Below are positions 11,930 to 22,844 of a stretch of 64,000 nt of DNA, in pieces. Every line of letters begins with the position of its first letter. Position 1 is the stretch's first letter. The translations under genes and the position numbers were made by a program. The notes under the pieces were generated by a model. It had not been told where the DNA came from. It saw only the letters and a program-made list of their open reading frames with translations, and did not search any database. This DNA is from Anaeramoeba ignava (Eukaryota > Metamonada > Anaeramoebidae): contig JAPDFW010000065.1 of NCBI GenBank assembly GCA_028826165.1, positions 186,001-250,000 on the forward strand, read 5' to 3'.

Positions 11930-12280
11930 TAATTTTTAATTTTATTTTTAATATATTTTATTATAATTAAAATTGGAATAATAAATAATTAAAAATATTA
12001 ATATAATAAATAAAAATATTATATTAAAATTAAAATAAAATAAATTTAAATTAAATTATTATTAAATATTATTAAAATTAAATATTTATCTTTATTAAAA
12101 TATTTATTCCACTTTTTAATATATTTTATTATAATTAAAATTGAAATAATAAATAATTAAAAATATTAATATAATAAATAAAAATATTAAATCAAATTAA
12201 AATAAAATAAATTTAAATTAAATTATTATTAAATATTATTAAAATTAAATATTTATCTTTATTAAAATATTTCAATTTTC
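11930..12280 (+). repeat. Two copies of a ~169-bp AT-rich repeat
   Basis: The block beginning TAATATATTTTATTATAATT at about 11948 recurs at about 12117. It carries the same internal landmarks (AATAATAAATAATTAAAAAT, then TTAAATATTTATCTTTATT). Confidence 0.7.
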
Positions 12281-12888
12281 TTCTCAATTTTATTAAATTA
12301 TTGGGAATAATTTTTATATTATTTTAAATAAAAGAAATATTAATAAAATATATAAAATATAATTAATTTTAAATTTAATTATTTAATATTCTTTATTCCA
12401 TTTTTGAAATAAATTAATGAAAAAATATTTTATTAATTTTATTTAAATTATTGAGAATAATTTTATATTATTTTAAATAAAGAAATATTAATTAAATATA
12501 TAAAATAGAATTAATTTTAAATTTAATTATTTAATATTCTTTATTCCATTTTGAAATAAATTAATTAAAATATTTTTATTAATTTTATTAAATTATTGGG
12601 AATAATTTTATATTATTTTAAATAAAGAAATATTAATAAAATATATAAAATATAATTAATTTTAAATTTAATTATTTAATATTCTTTATTCTATTTTTGA
12701 AATAAATTAATTGAAATATTTTATTAATTTTATTTAATTATTGGGAATAATTTTATATTATTTTAAATAAAGAAATATTAATAAAATATATAAAATATAA
12801 TTAATTTTAAATTAAATTATTTAATATTCTTTATTCCATTTTTGAAATAAATTAATGAAAAAAAGATTTTAAATTAATTTTATTAAAT
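12281..12888 (+). repeat. 145-bp satellite B, about four to five units
   Basis: Landmark AATTATTGGGAATAATTTT recurs near 12302, 12452, 12597 and 12742 (one copy reads TTGAGAATAA). Each unit also carries AATATTCTTTATTCCATTTT and AATATATAAAATATAATTAA. The last unit breaks off at AAATTAT and merges into the BTB gene fragment. Confidence 0.75.
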
Positions 12889-13111
12889 TATCGAGGAATT
12901 TTTTATTGATACTTCTAATAAAGTTACAGATTATAGTGAATTAAGTAATAAATCATTTCAAATATTTGAATATTGGATTTATTCAAATCAAATTAAAGAT
13001 GAAATTCAAATTACACAAGAAATTATTAATGAAATTCAAATTGGAATTGATTATTTTCAATTAAATGAAACAAATCCAAATTTATTTGATTTATTAATTA
13101 ACAAATCCAAA
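12889..13111 (+). pseudogene. Truncated copy of the RCC1-BTB gene 3' end
   Basis: From TATCGAGGAA through GATACTTCTAATAAAGTTAC to TTATTAATTAACAAATCC this matches 8370-8603 nearly base for base. There is a short deletion after the first ten bases, and a few substitutions (for example AATGAAATTCAAATTGG for GAAGAACTAGAAACTGG). It encodes only the last 65 or so residues of the parent and lacks a start. It lies at the boundary of satellite B and runs into the Kelch promoter region. Confidence 0.85.
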
Positions 13112-13116
13112 AATTT

Positions 13117-13175
13117 TTTTTTCATTTTTTCATTTTTCATTTTTCATTTTTCATTTTTCATTTTTCATTTTTCAA
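13117..13175 (+). promoter_or_regulatory. Tandem TTTTTCA motif before the Kelch gene
   Basis: About eight consecutive TTTTTCA units end three bases before the ATG at 13176. This is the initiator-like motif seen before other genes, here amplified into a short array. Confidence 0.45.
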
Positions 13176-15748
13176 ATGTTTCGACATGAATTAATTAAAT
13201 CAAATTTAAACCTTGAAAATTCTTGTAAATCTGGTTTTCAAACAATAAATCCAGAAGAAATTATTTCTTTTGGAGGATCAAGTGGTTGGGGTTATCATAA
13301 TAATTTATATGTTTTTAATGTAAAAACTTGTTTATGGAAATTGATTGAAACTTCTGGTGATCCTCCTAGTCCTCGTTCTGGTGTTTCTACTGATATTTAT
13401 AAAGAAAATTTTGTTTATTTTTTTGGTGGTTTTGATAGAAGAGTTTATTTTGGTTTGTTTTCTTTTTCTTATAAAATAATAATTATAAAATAATATTTAA
13501 TTACAAAATAATAATTAATTATAAAATAATATTTAATTATAAAATAATATTTAATTATAAAATAATATTTATAAATAAAATAATATTTATAAATAAAATA
13601 ATATTTAATTACAAAATAATATTTAATTACAAAATAATAATTAATTACAAAATAAATTTTAATTATTAAAATAATTAATTATAAAATTAATCAATTAAAA
13701 AATAATATTTAAATAAAATTTATTTAATTATAAAAATAATATTTAATTATAAAATAATATTTAATTATAAAATAATATTTATAAATAAAATAATATTTAA
13801 ATATAAAAATAAATTTAATTATAAAAATAATAATTAATTATAAAAATTAATTAATTATAAAATAAAATTATAAAAATAATATTTAATTATAAAATAATAT
13901 TTCAATTAATTATAAAATAATAATCAATTATAAAATAATATTTAATTATAAAATAATATTTAATTACAAAATATTAATTAATTATAAAATAATATTTAAT
14001 TATAAAATAATATTTAATTATGTTTATAAATAAAAAATATTTATAAATAAAATAATATTTAATTACAAAAAATAATATTTGATTACAAAATAATAATTAA
14101 TTACCTCATAAAATAATATTTAAATACAAAAAATTTTTATAAAATAAATTATAAAATAATATTTAATTATAAAAATAATAATTAATTATAAAATAATATT
14201 TAATTATAAAATAATATTTATAAACAAAATAATATTTATAAATAAAATAATATTTAATTATAAAATAATAATTAATTATAAAATAATAATTAATTATAAA
14301 ATAATATTTATAAACAAAATAATATTTATAAATAAAATAATATTTAATTATAAAATAATAATTAATTATAAAATAATAATTAATTATAAAATAATATTTA
14401 ATTATAAAATAATATTTATAAACAAAATAATATTTTATAAATAAAATAATATTTAATTATAAAATAATAATTAATTATAAAATAATAATTAATTATAAAA
14501 TAATAATTAATTATAAAATAATATTTAATTATAAAATAATATTTAATTACAAAAATAATATTTAATTATAAAATAATATTTAATTATAAAATAATAATTA
14601 ATTATAAAATAATAATTAATTATAAAATAATAATTAATTATAAAATAATATTTAATTATAAAATAATATTTAATTATAAAATAATATTTAATTATAAAAT
14701 AATATTTAATTATAAAATAATATTTAATTATAAAATAATATTTAATTATAAAATAATATTTATAAATAAAATAATATTTAATTATAAAATAATATTTATA
14801 AATAAAATAATATTTAATTATAAAATATTAATTAATTATAAAATAATATTTAATTATAAAATATTAATTAATTATAAAATAATATTTAATTATAAAATAA
14901 AATAATATTTAATTATAAAATAATATTTAATTATAAAATAATAATTAATTATAAAATAATATTTATAAATAAAATAATATTTAATTACAAAATAATATTT
15001 AATTACAAAATAATATTTATAAAAAGATGACTTTTTTAAATTGGATATAACAACATGGACATGGGAATCACTTCCACAAAAACCTCAAGGAAGACATTCA
15101 CATAGCGGGAACATACACGAAGATAATTATTACATATTTGGAGGAAGATTTGATCATGACGGAACAAGAGATAATATATTATGGAAATACTCAATCAAAC
15201 AAGAAAAATGGGAACAAGTTGAGCCATTAGGAAAAAAACCAATCAGTCGCTCATCTCACATAGGCATGATATTCCAAGACGCGCTTTATATTTACGGTGG
15301 TGCTGGTCCAATTAACGAAGCCTTGAGAGACCTTCATTTTTATTCAATTTTTGACAACACATGGAATGAAATTATAGTCCCTGAAGCAGAAATTCCTCCT
15401 CCCTTAATTGCATCCTCCGCAGTTAAATGCGGCTCTAGATTAATTCTTGTCGGTGGAAAAATTTTAGAAGACAAAAAAAGAACAGACTTGAACACAGTTT
15501 TCCAATATGATTTTATCCAAAACAATTGGTCTGAATTATCCCCTTGGTCAGATGAAACTCTCTTCCCAAAAAGAAGCTCTCATGTTTGTGCTCTCGCTGA
15601 TTATAAAATTGTTCTCTTTGGTGGAGAAGTTTTGAAAAATGAATTTTATTTTAAACATTTAAATGATGTTTGGATTCTTCATCTTATTCAAGATTTACCA
15701 AAAGATTTATTAGAGTTTAGTAAACAAAATTTACTCTTTGATATTTAA
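13176..15748 (+). CDS. Kelch-repeat protein
   Basis: Exons 13176-13452 and 15027-15748 give 332 residues. The splice TTTG|GTTTGT ... AAAAAG|AT (phase 1) yields FGGFDRRVYFDDFFKLDITT, restoring a typical Kelch blade. Blades: ISFGGSSGWGYHNNLYVFNV; VYFFGGFDRR with TTWTWESL; YYIFGGRFDHDGTRDNILW; ALYIYGGAGPINEALRDLHF; LILVGGKILEDKKRTDLNTV; IVLFGGEVLKNEFYFKHLND. These form a beta-propeller for protein binding, and no other domain is visible. Exon 2 uses clearly more GC-rich codons than exon 1, with CTC, GCG and CGC appearing at 15040-15600. It may be a stand-alone Kelch adaptor like Rab9 effector or Tea1-type proteins; which one cannot be told. Confidence 0.85.
13453..15026 (+). repeat. 1.6-kb Kelch intron of TTATAAAATAATATTTAA units
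   Basis: GTTTGTTTTC donor and AAAAAG acceptor bracket about 1,570 bases of near-perfect TTATAAAATAATATTTAA / TTATAAAATAATAATTAA / TTTATAAATAAAATAATA units. There is no coding capacity on either strand. Confidence 0.85.
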
Positions 15749-15870
15749 GAAAAACTTTTTTATGGTTGAAACTTTTTTTTTAAATTAAGAATTTTTGATA
15801 TTTTTTTGGAAAATGTTTTTAGAAAAATTTAATCAAAATTCCATTTTTTATTTTTTAATTTTTAATTTTA

Positions 15871-15901
15871 ATTTTTTCATTTTTTTTCTTTTCTTTTTTT
15901 T
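15871..15901 (+). promoter_or_regulatory. Initiator-like motif before the Ras gene
   Basis: TTTTTTCATTTTTTTTCTTT lies immediately before the ATG at 15902, in the 153-base gap after the Kelch stop. Confidence 0.4.
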
Positions 15902-17012
15902 ATGACAGAAACTTATTCGATAGTTGTTTGTTTTAAATTTTTAAAATTTTATCATAATTTTGATGATTTTTTTTACTCAATTAAAAAAATTATATAAAAT
16001 TTTATTTGGTTTAGATTGCTGGAGATGGAGGAGTTGGAAAGTCTTCTATTACATTAAGATTTGTTAATAACGTAAAATCTTAAAAAAATTTTACAATTAA
16101 ATCTTTAATAAAAAAAAATTTAAAAAATGAAAAAAAATGAAAAAAAAAATTTTTTAGGTTTTTGTGGATAAATATAATCCAAGTTTAGGTAATATATTAA
16201 TTTTGAGAACTATAATATTTACAAATTTCACACTAAATGTTCTCTTTGAATTTTATACTCTTTATATTTCTATTTTACTTTTAGAAAATTCTTATCGAAA
16301 AACTTTGGAAGTTGACTCCAAAATATTCATGCTTGAGATCACTGATACAGCAGGACAAGGTTAGTTAATCAATAGATATTCTATTGCAAAAATTATAGAA
16401 AATTTCTAATAGAGAAAGAAAATAAAATAAATGATTATTCAAAATTATAACAAAATCGGAAAATTTTTTTGAAATCAATAAAAATGCTAATTTTTTTGTT
16501 TCTTTTTTTTTTCGATCATAAAAAAATCTTTTTTGGAAAACAGAGGAATTTAGAAGTATTCGTGATTTTCAATTGAATAAATCCGATGGGTTTATTCTTG
16601 TTTACAGTCTTTTTGAAAAATCAACGCTTGATGAAATTTCAAGTATTCGAGATAAAATCCTTTTACTTCAAAATCTTGAAAAAGATGATTTAAAAACAAA
16701 AAAAGTGCCAATTGTGATTGCAGGAAATAAAGTGGATCTTGAAAAGGATCAACAACGTGAAGTTTATGCAAAAGAAACAAAAGAACTTTCTAAATCATGG
16801 GGAATACCTTTCTATGAAACAAGGTTATTTCAATATTTATATTTTTTTATTAAAATAATTTTTTTTATTTAAATTTTTTTTAATTTAAATTTTTTAGTGC
16901 AAAAGAAAATATAAATATTGATATTTTATTTATTCAATGTGTTAGAAGAATAAGACAATATAAACAAAAACCTGTTCCTTCTCATTCAAAAAAGTTTTGT
17001 TTAATTCTTTAA
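15902..17012 (+). CDS. Ras-family small GTPase, six exons
   Basis: Exons 15902-15925, 16015-16071, 16158-16188, 16285-16359, 16544-16823 and 16898-17012 give 193 residues in perfect phase; the five introns are 73-184 bases, GT...TAG or CAG. P-loop GDGGVGKSS, switch I KYNPSLENSYRK, switch II DTAGQEEFRS, GNKVDL and ETSAKENIN are all present. It ends KKFCLIL, a CAAX box whose last Leu favours geranylgeranylation, so membrane anchoring is expected. Switch I has Ser where Ras has Thr35. The start MTETYSIVIAGDGG parallels the Ras N-terminus. The order of motifs and the YRK after switch I place it in Ras/Rap rather than Rho or Rab. It should act as a GTP-dependent signalling switch. Confidence 0.92.
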
Positions 17013-17179
17013 TTTCTTTGATTTTGTAAAAAAAATCCACTTTATTTTCACTTTTTTTTTTCACTTTTTTTTGCTTTTTTTTTTTCTAATTAATTTGCTA
17101 ATTCAATAAAAAAAATTCTCACAAAAAAAAATTTATTTTTGTTTTTTATTTTTTTATTTTTTGTTTTGTTTTTTGAGAA
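17013..17179. other. Convergent intergenic spacer
   Basis: T- and A-rich sequence separates the Ras stop from the stop of the minus-strand coiled-coil gene. No gene or distinct terminator is seen. Confidence 0.5.
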
Positions 17180-20100
17180 TTAATTAAAATTTGGATTAAA
17201 TTTTTGAGAAGCTTTTCGAAGATCATTTAATGCTGAAAACATAAGTCGATCTTTATGAGAAATTTCTTTTGAAAGTCTTCCAATTTCTTTTTGTTGAATT
17301 TTATTAAAATAATCTGAAATTGTATTGTTTTTGATTTTTCCTCTAAATTTACTTAAATCAATAGCATTTCCAGCATTTGGTTTTAATTGATTTGAATTTG
17401 AATTTGAATTTGATTGATTTAATTGATTTAATTGATTAATTCTTTCTTCTGAAATTTGTTGTAATTTTAATTGTAATTGTTTGTTAATTCGAATAAATTC
17501 ATTTAATTTATTAAGAATAAATTGATATTGATTTCCATCATTTTTTTGCATCATTTGAGATGCAATTTCTAGTTTTTGTTCTCCTAATTTTAATAATACG
17601 TTTGCTTCATCTTCTTTTTGTTTCATTTTCTCTTCATTTAATTGTATTTCTGTTTTTAAGTCTTCATTTTCTAAATTTAAATTTCGATATTTTTGTTGTT
17701 GTTGAAATAATTGTTCTCTATAAGTTGCACAATTATTTTTAAGTTGTTGATTTTCTTGAATGAATTTTTGTGTGTTTTTTGTTAGTGTTTCTTTTTCAAG
17801 TTCTAAATTATAAATTATGTTTTTGAGTCTTTCAATTTCTTGTTGAAGTTTTTCTATTTGGTTTACTAAATATTCATTTTCTTCTTCTTTTTCTTTTAAT
17901 TGATTTAATAAATATTCTTTTTCTTTTAATTGATTTACTAAATATTCATTTTCTTCTTCTTTTTCTTTTAATTGATTTAATAAATTTTCATTTTCTTGAT
18001 TAAATGGAAATGTTCTGTTATATTCATCTGATTCATTCTCAATGAAATTTTGATTGATTAAATATCTATTTCCAATAACTTGTGGAAATGCTTCTTTTTT
18101 ATGAATTTTTATTCTTGGATTTTGATTTTGAGAAGACAATATTTGTTCATTTCTGAATTGTTTGATTTCTGAATCAAGTTGAGTTGATTTAGTTAGAATT
18201 TCTTTTTCTTTTTGAATTGATTCATTCAATTTATTTTGTGTTTGATTTCTTAATTCTTCCATGAAATATAATTGTTTATCAATTTCTAGTTTTAATTCTT
18301 TATTTTGTTGTAATAGTTGAATCATTTTTTCAATATCATTTTCAAGATCTTTTTTCATTTCTTCAATTGAATCAATTAATTCTTGATCATCTTTATCATT
18401 CAAATCTTTTTGAAGATTATTCATGAGTCTGTTCTCTGAAGAAATTGAAAATGGATTTTTTCTTTTTGAGTGAGAAAATAAAACATTTCCTTCATTTTCA
18501 GTTTCTTTTCTCAAATCATCCATTTTTTGTAATAAATCCAAATTATCTTTGTTTTGATTGTTAAATTGTAATGGAGAATTTTGTGATGGAAAATTTAATT
18601 GGTTTTTGGCTTCTTTTAATTTGGAAGAAATATCTTTGAATTCTTCTTTCATTTCATTCAATTCTTCTTCAATTAGTTCTTTTTGGTTTAATAAATTGTG
18701 AATATTTCTTGCTTCTTGAGAAACAAATTCTAGTTGAATAAGTTCATTTTCTTTAAGAATAATTTTTCTTTCAAGTTCTTTAATTTGATCCAAAAGATTT
18801 TCCAATCCTTTTCCACATTTAAATGCTTCATTTTCTAAAAAGATTAATTTGCTTGATGTATCTTCAATTTGTTTTTGTTTTTCTTCCAACTCATTCTGTT
18901 TGATTTTTAAAGCCTTTTTCAATTTTTTAAATTGTCTTGATTTTTCAATAATTATTTGATTTAATTCCTCCAAATTATCTTGTTGTTGATTTCCTTGTTG
19001 ATTTTTGGGATAGTTATATTTCTCTTTTTGCTCTTTCTTAATTTGCTTCTGGATCTTCTTCAGTTGAGCTTCTTTATTCGCAAGTTTGTTTTGAAATGAT
19101 TGCAATTCTTGTTGATTAGCGAGAAAATTTTGTTTTAATTTTTCATAACTTTCTTTTTCCTTTTCAAGATTTTGCCATTCCATTTCAATTTGTTGGTAAT
19201 CCACAAGTTTTTGATTTAATTTTTGGATTTGGTTGTCTTTAAATAATAATTGTTGTTCCAAATAATTTTCTGTTTGATTAATTTCATTTTTCTTTTCGAA
19301 ATTTTTATTACTTTCTTGAGATTTCAACAAATCAATTTCTGATTGTTGTGAAATTATTTCATCTTTTAATACTTCAAGTAAAGATAATGGAGATGAATGA
19401 TCCAAATTTAATTGATTTTCAATAGATATTACTTTTTGGTTCAATTCCATTTTTTCTTGAATAAATTTTTTATTTTCCGTTTCTAATTGTAAATTTTTTG
19501 ATTGAAAGCTCATAAGTTGTTTTTGATTTGGATCTTGATCTTTTCCAGTTTTTTGTAAATTTGAAGTGTAATTATCGAGATCTTGTTTGATTCTCTTGTT
19601 TTCAGATTCCAAATCTTTGATTTTTTGTGTTAATTCCGAGGTTGCTTTTTCTTGTTGTTTCTGTTTGTTTTCTGGAAGAAGAAGGTATTTTGTTTCTGTA
19701 GTTGTTGATTTATCAATAAGAATTTTAGTTTCTTGTTGTTTTGAATCAACTAATTTTGATTGTTGAATCAATGATTCATTTTGGTTTTCAAGAATTCCTT
19801 GTTTTTCAATCAATTCTTGAATTTGTTTGTTTTTTTCGATAATAAGAGTATCTTTTTCTCTAATTACTCTGACCATTTCCATCATCTGTTGTTGAATTTG
19901 GTTTTGTTTTGATTTTTCTGAAGATTCTTTTTGTAATTTATCAGTTTGGTCTTGATTTTCCTTTTGAAGTTCAGATTGATTTGAATCAATTAAACTTCTT
20001 TGTTTTTTTGTTTCTGCTTCAGTTTGTTGTTTTTCCAATTGAGAAAATTGTTTTTCCTTTTGAAGAAGAATCATTGCCTCCTGGATATTTTGTTCTTGTT

Positions 20101-21439
20101 GTTGGACTTTATCCAATTCATTTTGTAAATGCTCAAGAATTAATTGTGGGTTTTGATTTCCAAGTTCTTCTAATTGCTTGGATTCCATAATATTTGAAAC
20201 AACTGGTTTTAATTTTTCTAAATCCATATCATTTAATTTAATATGTTGCTTTTTTTCTTTTACTTGATCTTTTGAATCGATCAAACTTGCTTTTTCTTGT
20301 TCTAATTTTTGGAAATTTGATTCCATTGATTTTAATTCCTTTTTGATTTTGATTTTTTCCAATTTGAGTTTAGCCATTTTTGTTTTTGAATCATCTTTTT
20401 GCAGTTCAGGATTTGTTTGTTCATCCAAATAATTTAAACGGTTTTTCTTTTCTTCAATTTGATCTTTTAATTTTGTTAAATCTTTTTCTAATTCTAAATT
20501 TTTTTGAGCTTGAGGATTTGAATCCATTTGTTTTTCAATGATTAAATTTTGGAATTCTTTGATTCCATTTTCTAATTCTTTTTTTTTGGAATTAAGAATT
20601 TGTTGTTGAGATTGAAGTTGTTGAATTTGATTTTGATTATTTTCAATAATTTCAAGTGGTTTATGTTCTTGAGGTTTTTTATAATTTAAATTTTCTGTTT
20701 GTTTTGGTTGATGAGTAAAAACTGTATTTGGACCCTAAATTTAAAAATCCAATTCAATTAAATTTAAAAAATCAATTTAAAAATTCAATTTAATAATTCG
20801 ATTTAAAAATTCAATTTAAAAATTCAATTTAATAATTTGATTTAATAATTTGATTTAATAATTCAATTTAAAAATCAATTTAAAAATTTGATTTAATAAT
20901 TCAAAATTTACATCAGATAATTGTTTCCATGTAAATTGTCCTCCAAATTCATTCCAATCACCTTGAAATGATTGATCAATTTTATAAAAAGCTAATTCTT
21001 GTTGAACTGAAAAAAGTAATTCTGTTGTTTGAGTTAATTCTTGTGTTTTTTTAGCCAAAAGTCTTGATTTAGTTTCATTTTGTTCTTTATATCTATCTCT
21101 TTGTTGAGAAGCTTCTTGATAATTTTGTTTTGTGGAATTTAATTCATTTTGTGTTTGTAATAAATTTTGTTCTAAACTTGCATTTTCTTTTTTTAATTTT
21201 AAAATTTCTGATTTTGCATTTTTAAGTTCTTCTTCCAAATTAGAAATTTCTTCTTGTTTGAATCTTTCATTTGCTTTTTTTCTTGCTTCTTCATTGATTT
21301 TTTCTCCATCTAATTCTTGTAAATTTGGTAAATGAAAGATGATAAAGTCTTTATAATGGTCTAATTTAAAAATAGGATTATCATTAAGTGAAATAGTTGA
21401 TAAATTTGGGAGATCTTTTAAGAGTAGAATATCTTTTAA
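17180..21439 (-). CDS. LRR-cap plus long coiled-coil protein, 5' end unresolved
   Basis: Minus-strand exons 21439-20912 and 20734-17180 join in phase 0 (GAT|GTAAAT ... TTTAG|GGT) and give about 1,360 residues. The first exon starts with the end of a leucine-rich repeat block and its cap: LKDLPNLSTISLNDNPIF, then FHLPNLQELDGEKI. After that come about 1,280 residues of nearly continuous coiled coil rich in Gln, Lys, Glu and Asn, ending LMFSALNDLRKASQKFNPNF. LRR plus long coiled coil is the layout of centriolin/LRRCC1-type centrosome or basal-body proteins, so a cytoskeletal scaffold is plausible. Upstream LRR exons must exist, because the acceptor AAAATTAG at 21440 precedes the first visible codon. 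The region to 22190 is repeat, so they lie further away or are lost. Confidence 0.75.
20735..20911 (-). repeat. Short intron of AATTTAAAAATTC repeats
   Basis: This 177-base intron is made of AATTGAATTTTTAAATT-like units. The coding phase is intact across it. Confidence 0.75.
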
Positions 21440-22190
21440 CTAATTTTATAAATGAATTTTAATTTCAAAATGATTTTAATTTTATAAATGAATTTTAATT
21501 TTATAATGAATTTTAATTTTAATTTTAAATGAATTTTATAAATGAATTTCAAAATGATTTTAATTTTATAAATGAATTTTAATTTTATAATGAATTTTAA
21601 TTTTATAATGAATTTTAATTTTATAAATGAATTTTAATTTCAAAATGAATTTTAATTTTATAAATGAATTTTAATTTCAATTTAATTTTAATTTTTAATT
21701 TTAATTTTAATTTTAATTTTAAATTTATAATGAATTTTAATTTTATAATGAATTTTAATTTGAATTTTAATTTCAAAATGAATTTTAATTTTATAAATGA
21801 ATTTTAATTTTATAAATAAATTTTAATTTTAAAATGAATTTAAATTTTATAAATGAATTTGGATTTTAATGAATTTAAATTTTTTAAAATTTTAATTTTA
21901 AAATTTTATAAATGAATTTTAAATATAATTTTGTAAAGTGATGTTAATTTTAAATTAAAATAAATGAATTTAAATTTTTAATGAATTTTAATTTCCTGAT
22001 AAATTTAATTTTTATAAATTTTTAAATGTTCAATATTTTTTCAATTTTAAAATTTGATTTTGATTTTTAAATCTAATAAATGAATTTTAATTTCAAAATG
22101 AATTTTAATTTCCAATTTCAAAATGAATTTTAATTTCAAATGATTTTAATTTTATAAATGAATTTATTTTAAATTTTTAAATGATCTAAT
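21440..22190 (-). repeat. Intron-like tract of ATTTTATAAATGAATTTTA units
   Basis: Imperfect units of about 18-24 bases (AATTTTATAAATGAATTTTA) fill the tract directly upstream of the LRR exon acceptor. No exon with LRR character was found inside. Confidence 0.65.
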
Positions 22191-22201
22191 TTTTCAATAA
22201 A

Positions 22202-22408
22202 CTATTTTTTAAATGAAAAAAATATTTTAATAAAAATTCTTGAATTCTTTTTGAATTTTTTTTGAATTTGCCCTTCTTTTCCCGATTTAAATGAAGATTT
22301 AATTTTAAAATGTTTAATAAATTTTGTTCTTTCGTTTTCTTTGATTAAATCTTCAATTTTTAATATAACAATTTTTGAAAATGAAGAAATTTTTAAAACA
22401 TTTTTCAA
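22202..22408 (-). other. Unassigned 68-codon minus-strand frame flanked by direct repeats
   Basis: The frame contains LKIEDLIKENERTKFIKHFK and then a Lys-rich end. It starts only with TTG. It is bracketed by copies of TTTTTCAATAAACTATTTTT at about 22191 and 22402. It could be an exon of the LRR/coiled-coil gene or a decayed fragment, and the sequence does not decide. Confidence 0.25.
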
Positions 22409-22503
22409 TAAACTATTTTTAAATGAAAAAAAATAAAAATTTTTTGTTCATTTTTTTTGGTTCATTTTTTTTTTGGAAATTAAATAAAAAATAAATTAAA
22501 TAA

Positions 22504-22752
22504 TTACGGAATTTTATTTTGTATTGTTGATTTTGGTTTTGGTTTTGTTTGTGATTTTGATTTGTTTTGATTTTGAATTGGATTTTTTTTAACTAATTTC
22601 TTGGATCTTTGACCTGTTGTTTTTGATTGTTTTTTATCAATATTTTGTTGTTGTTTATTATTAGGTGTGTTTGATTTATTTGTTTGAGAAAGATCCTTAA
22701 TAGATTTTCTTGGTTTTCTTAAAATTTTCTGGTTATTTTTTTGACTTGACAT
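22504..22752 (-). CDS. Small basic Lys/Gln/Asn/Pro-rich protein
   Basis: 82 residues starting MSSQKNNQKILRKPRKSIKD and ending QTKPKPKSTIQNKIP. It is very basic, with scattered Ser/Thr and no hydrophobic core. It has an ATG preceded on its own strand by TTCATTTTTTTTCTTTTT (22770-22800), like other genes here. Such proteins are often disordered nucleic-acid binders (H1/HMG-like tails), but no family is recognised. It is divergent from the phosphoglucomutase-like gene with only 92 bases between the two starts. It could instead be the first exon of a longer gene, although the frame ends with a clean TAA. Confidence 0.5.
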   Translation of the reverse strand: MSSQKNNQKILRKPRKSIKDLSQTNKSNTPNNKQQQNIDKKQSKTTGQRSKKLVKKNPIQNQNKSKSQTKPKPKSTIQNKIP

Positions 22753-22844
22753 TTTTGTTGTTTTTTTTTTTAAAAAGAAAAAATAAAAAAAAGAAAAAAA
22801 ATGAATAAAAATTTTTTTTTCATTTTTTTTTTAATTTTTAAAAA
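22753..22844. promoter_or_regulatory. 92-bp bidirectional promoter region
   Basis: Both strands carry the initiator-like motif: TTTTTCATTTTTTTT on plus at about 22814-22828 and TTCATTTTTTTTC on minus at about 22784-22802. The two starts diverge from this short gap. Confidence 0.45.
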
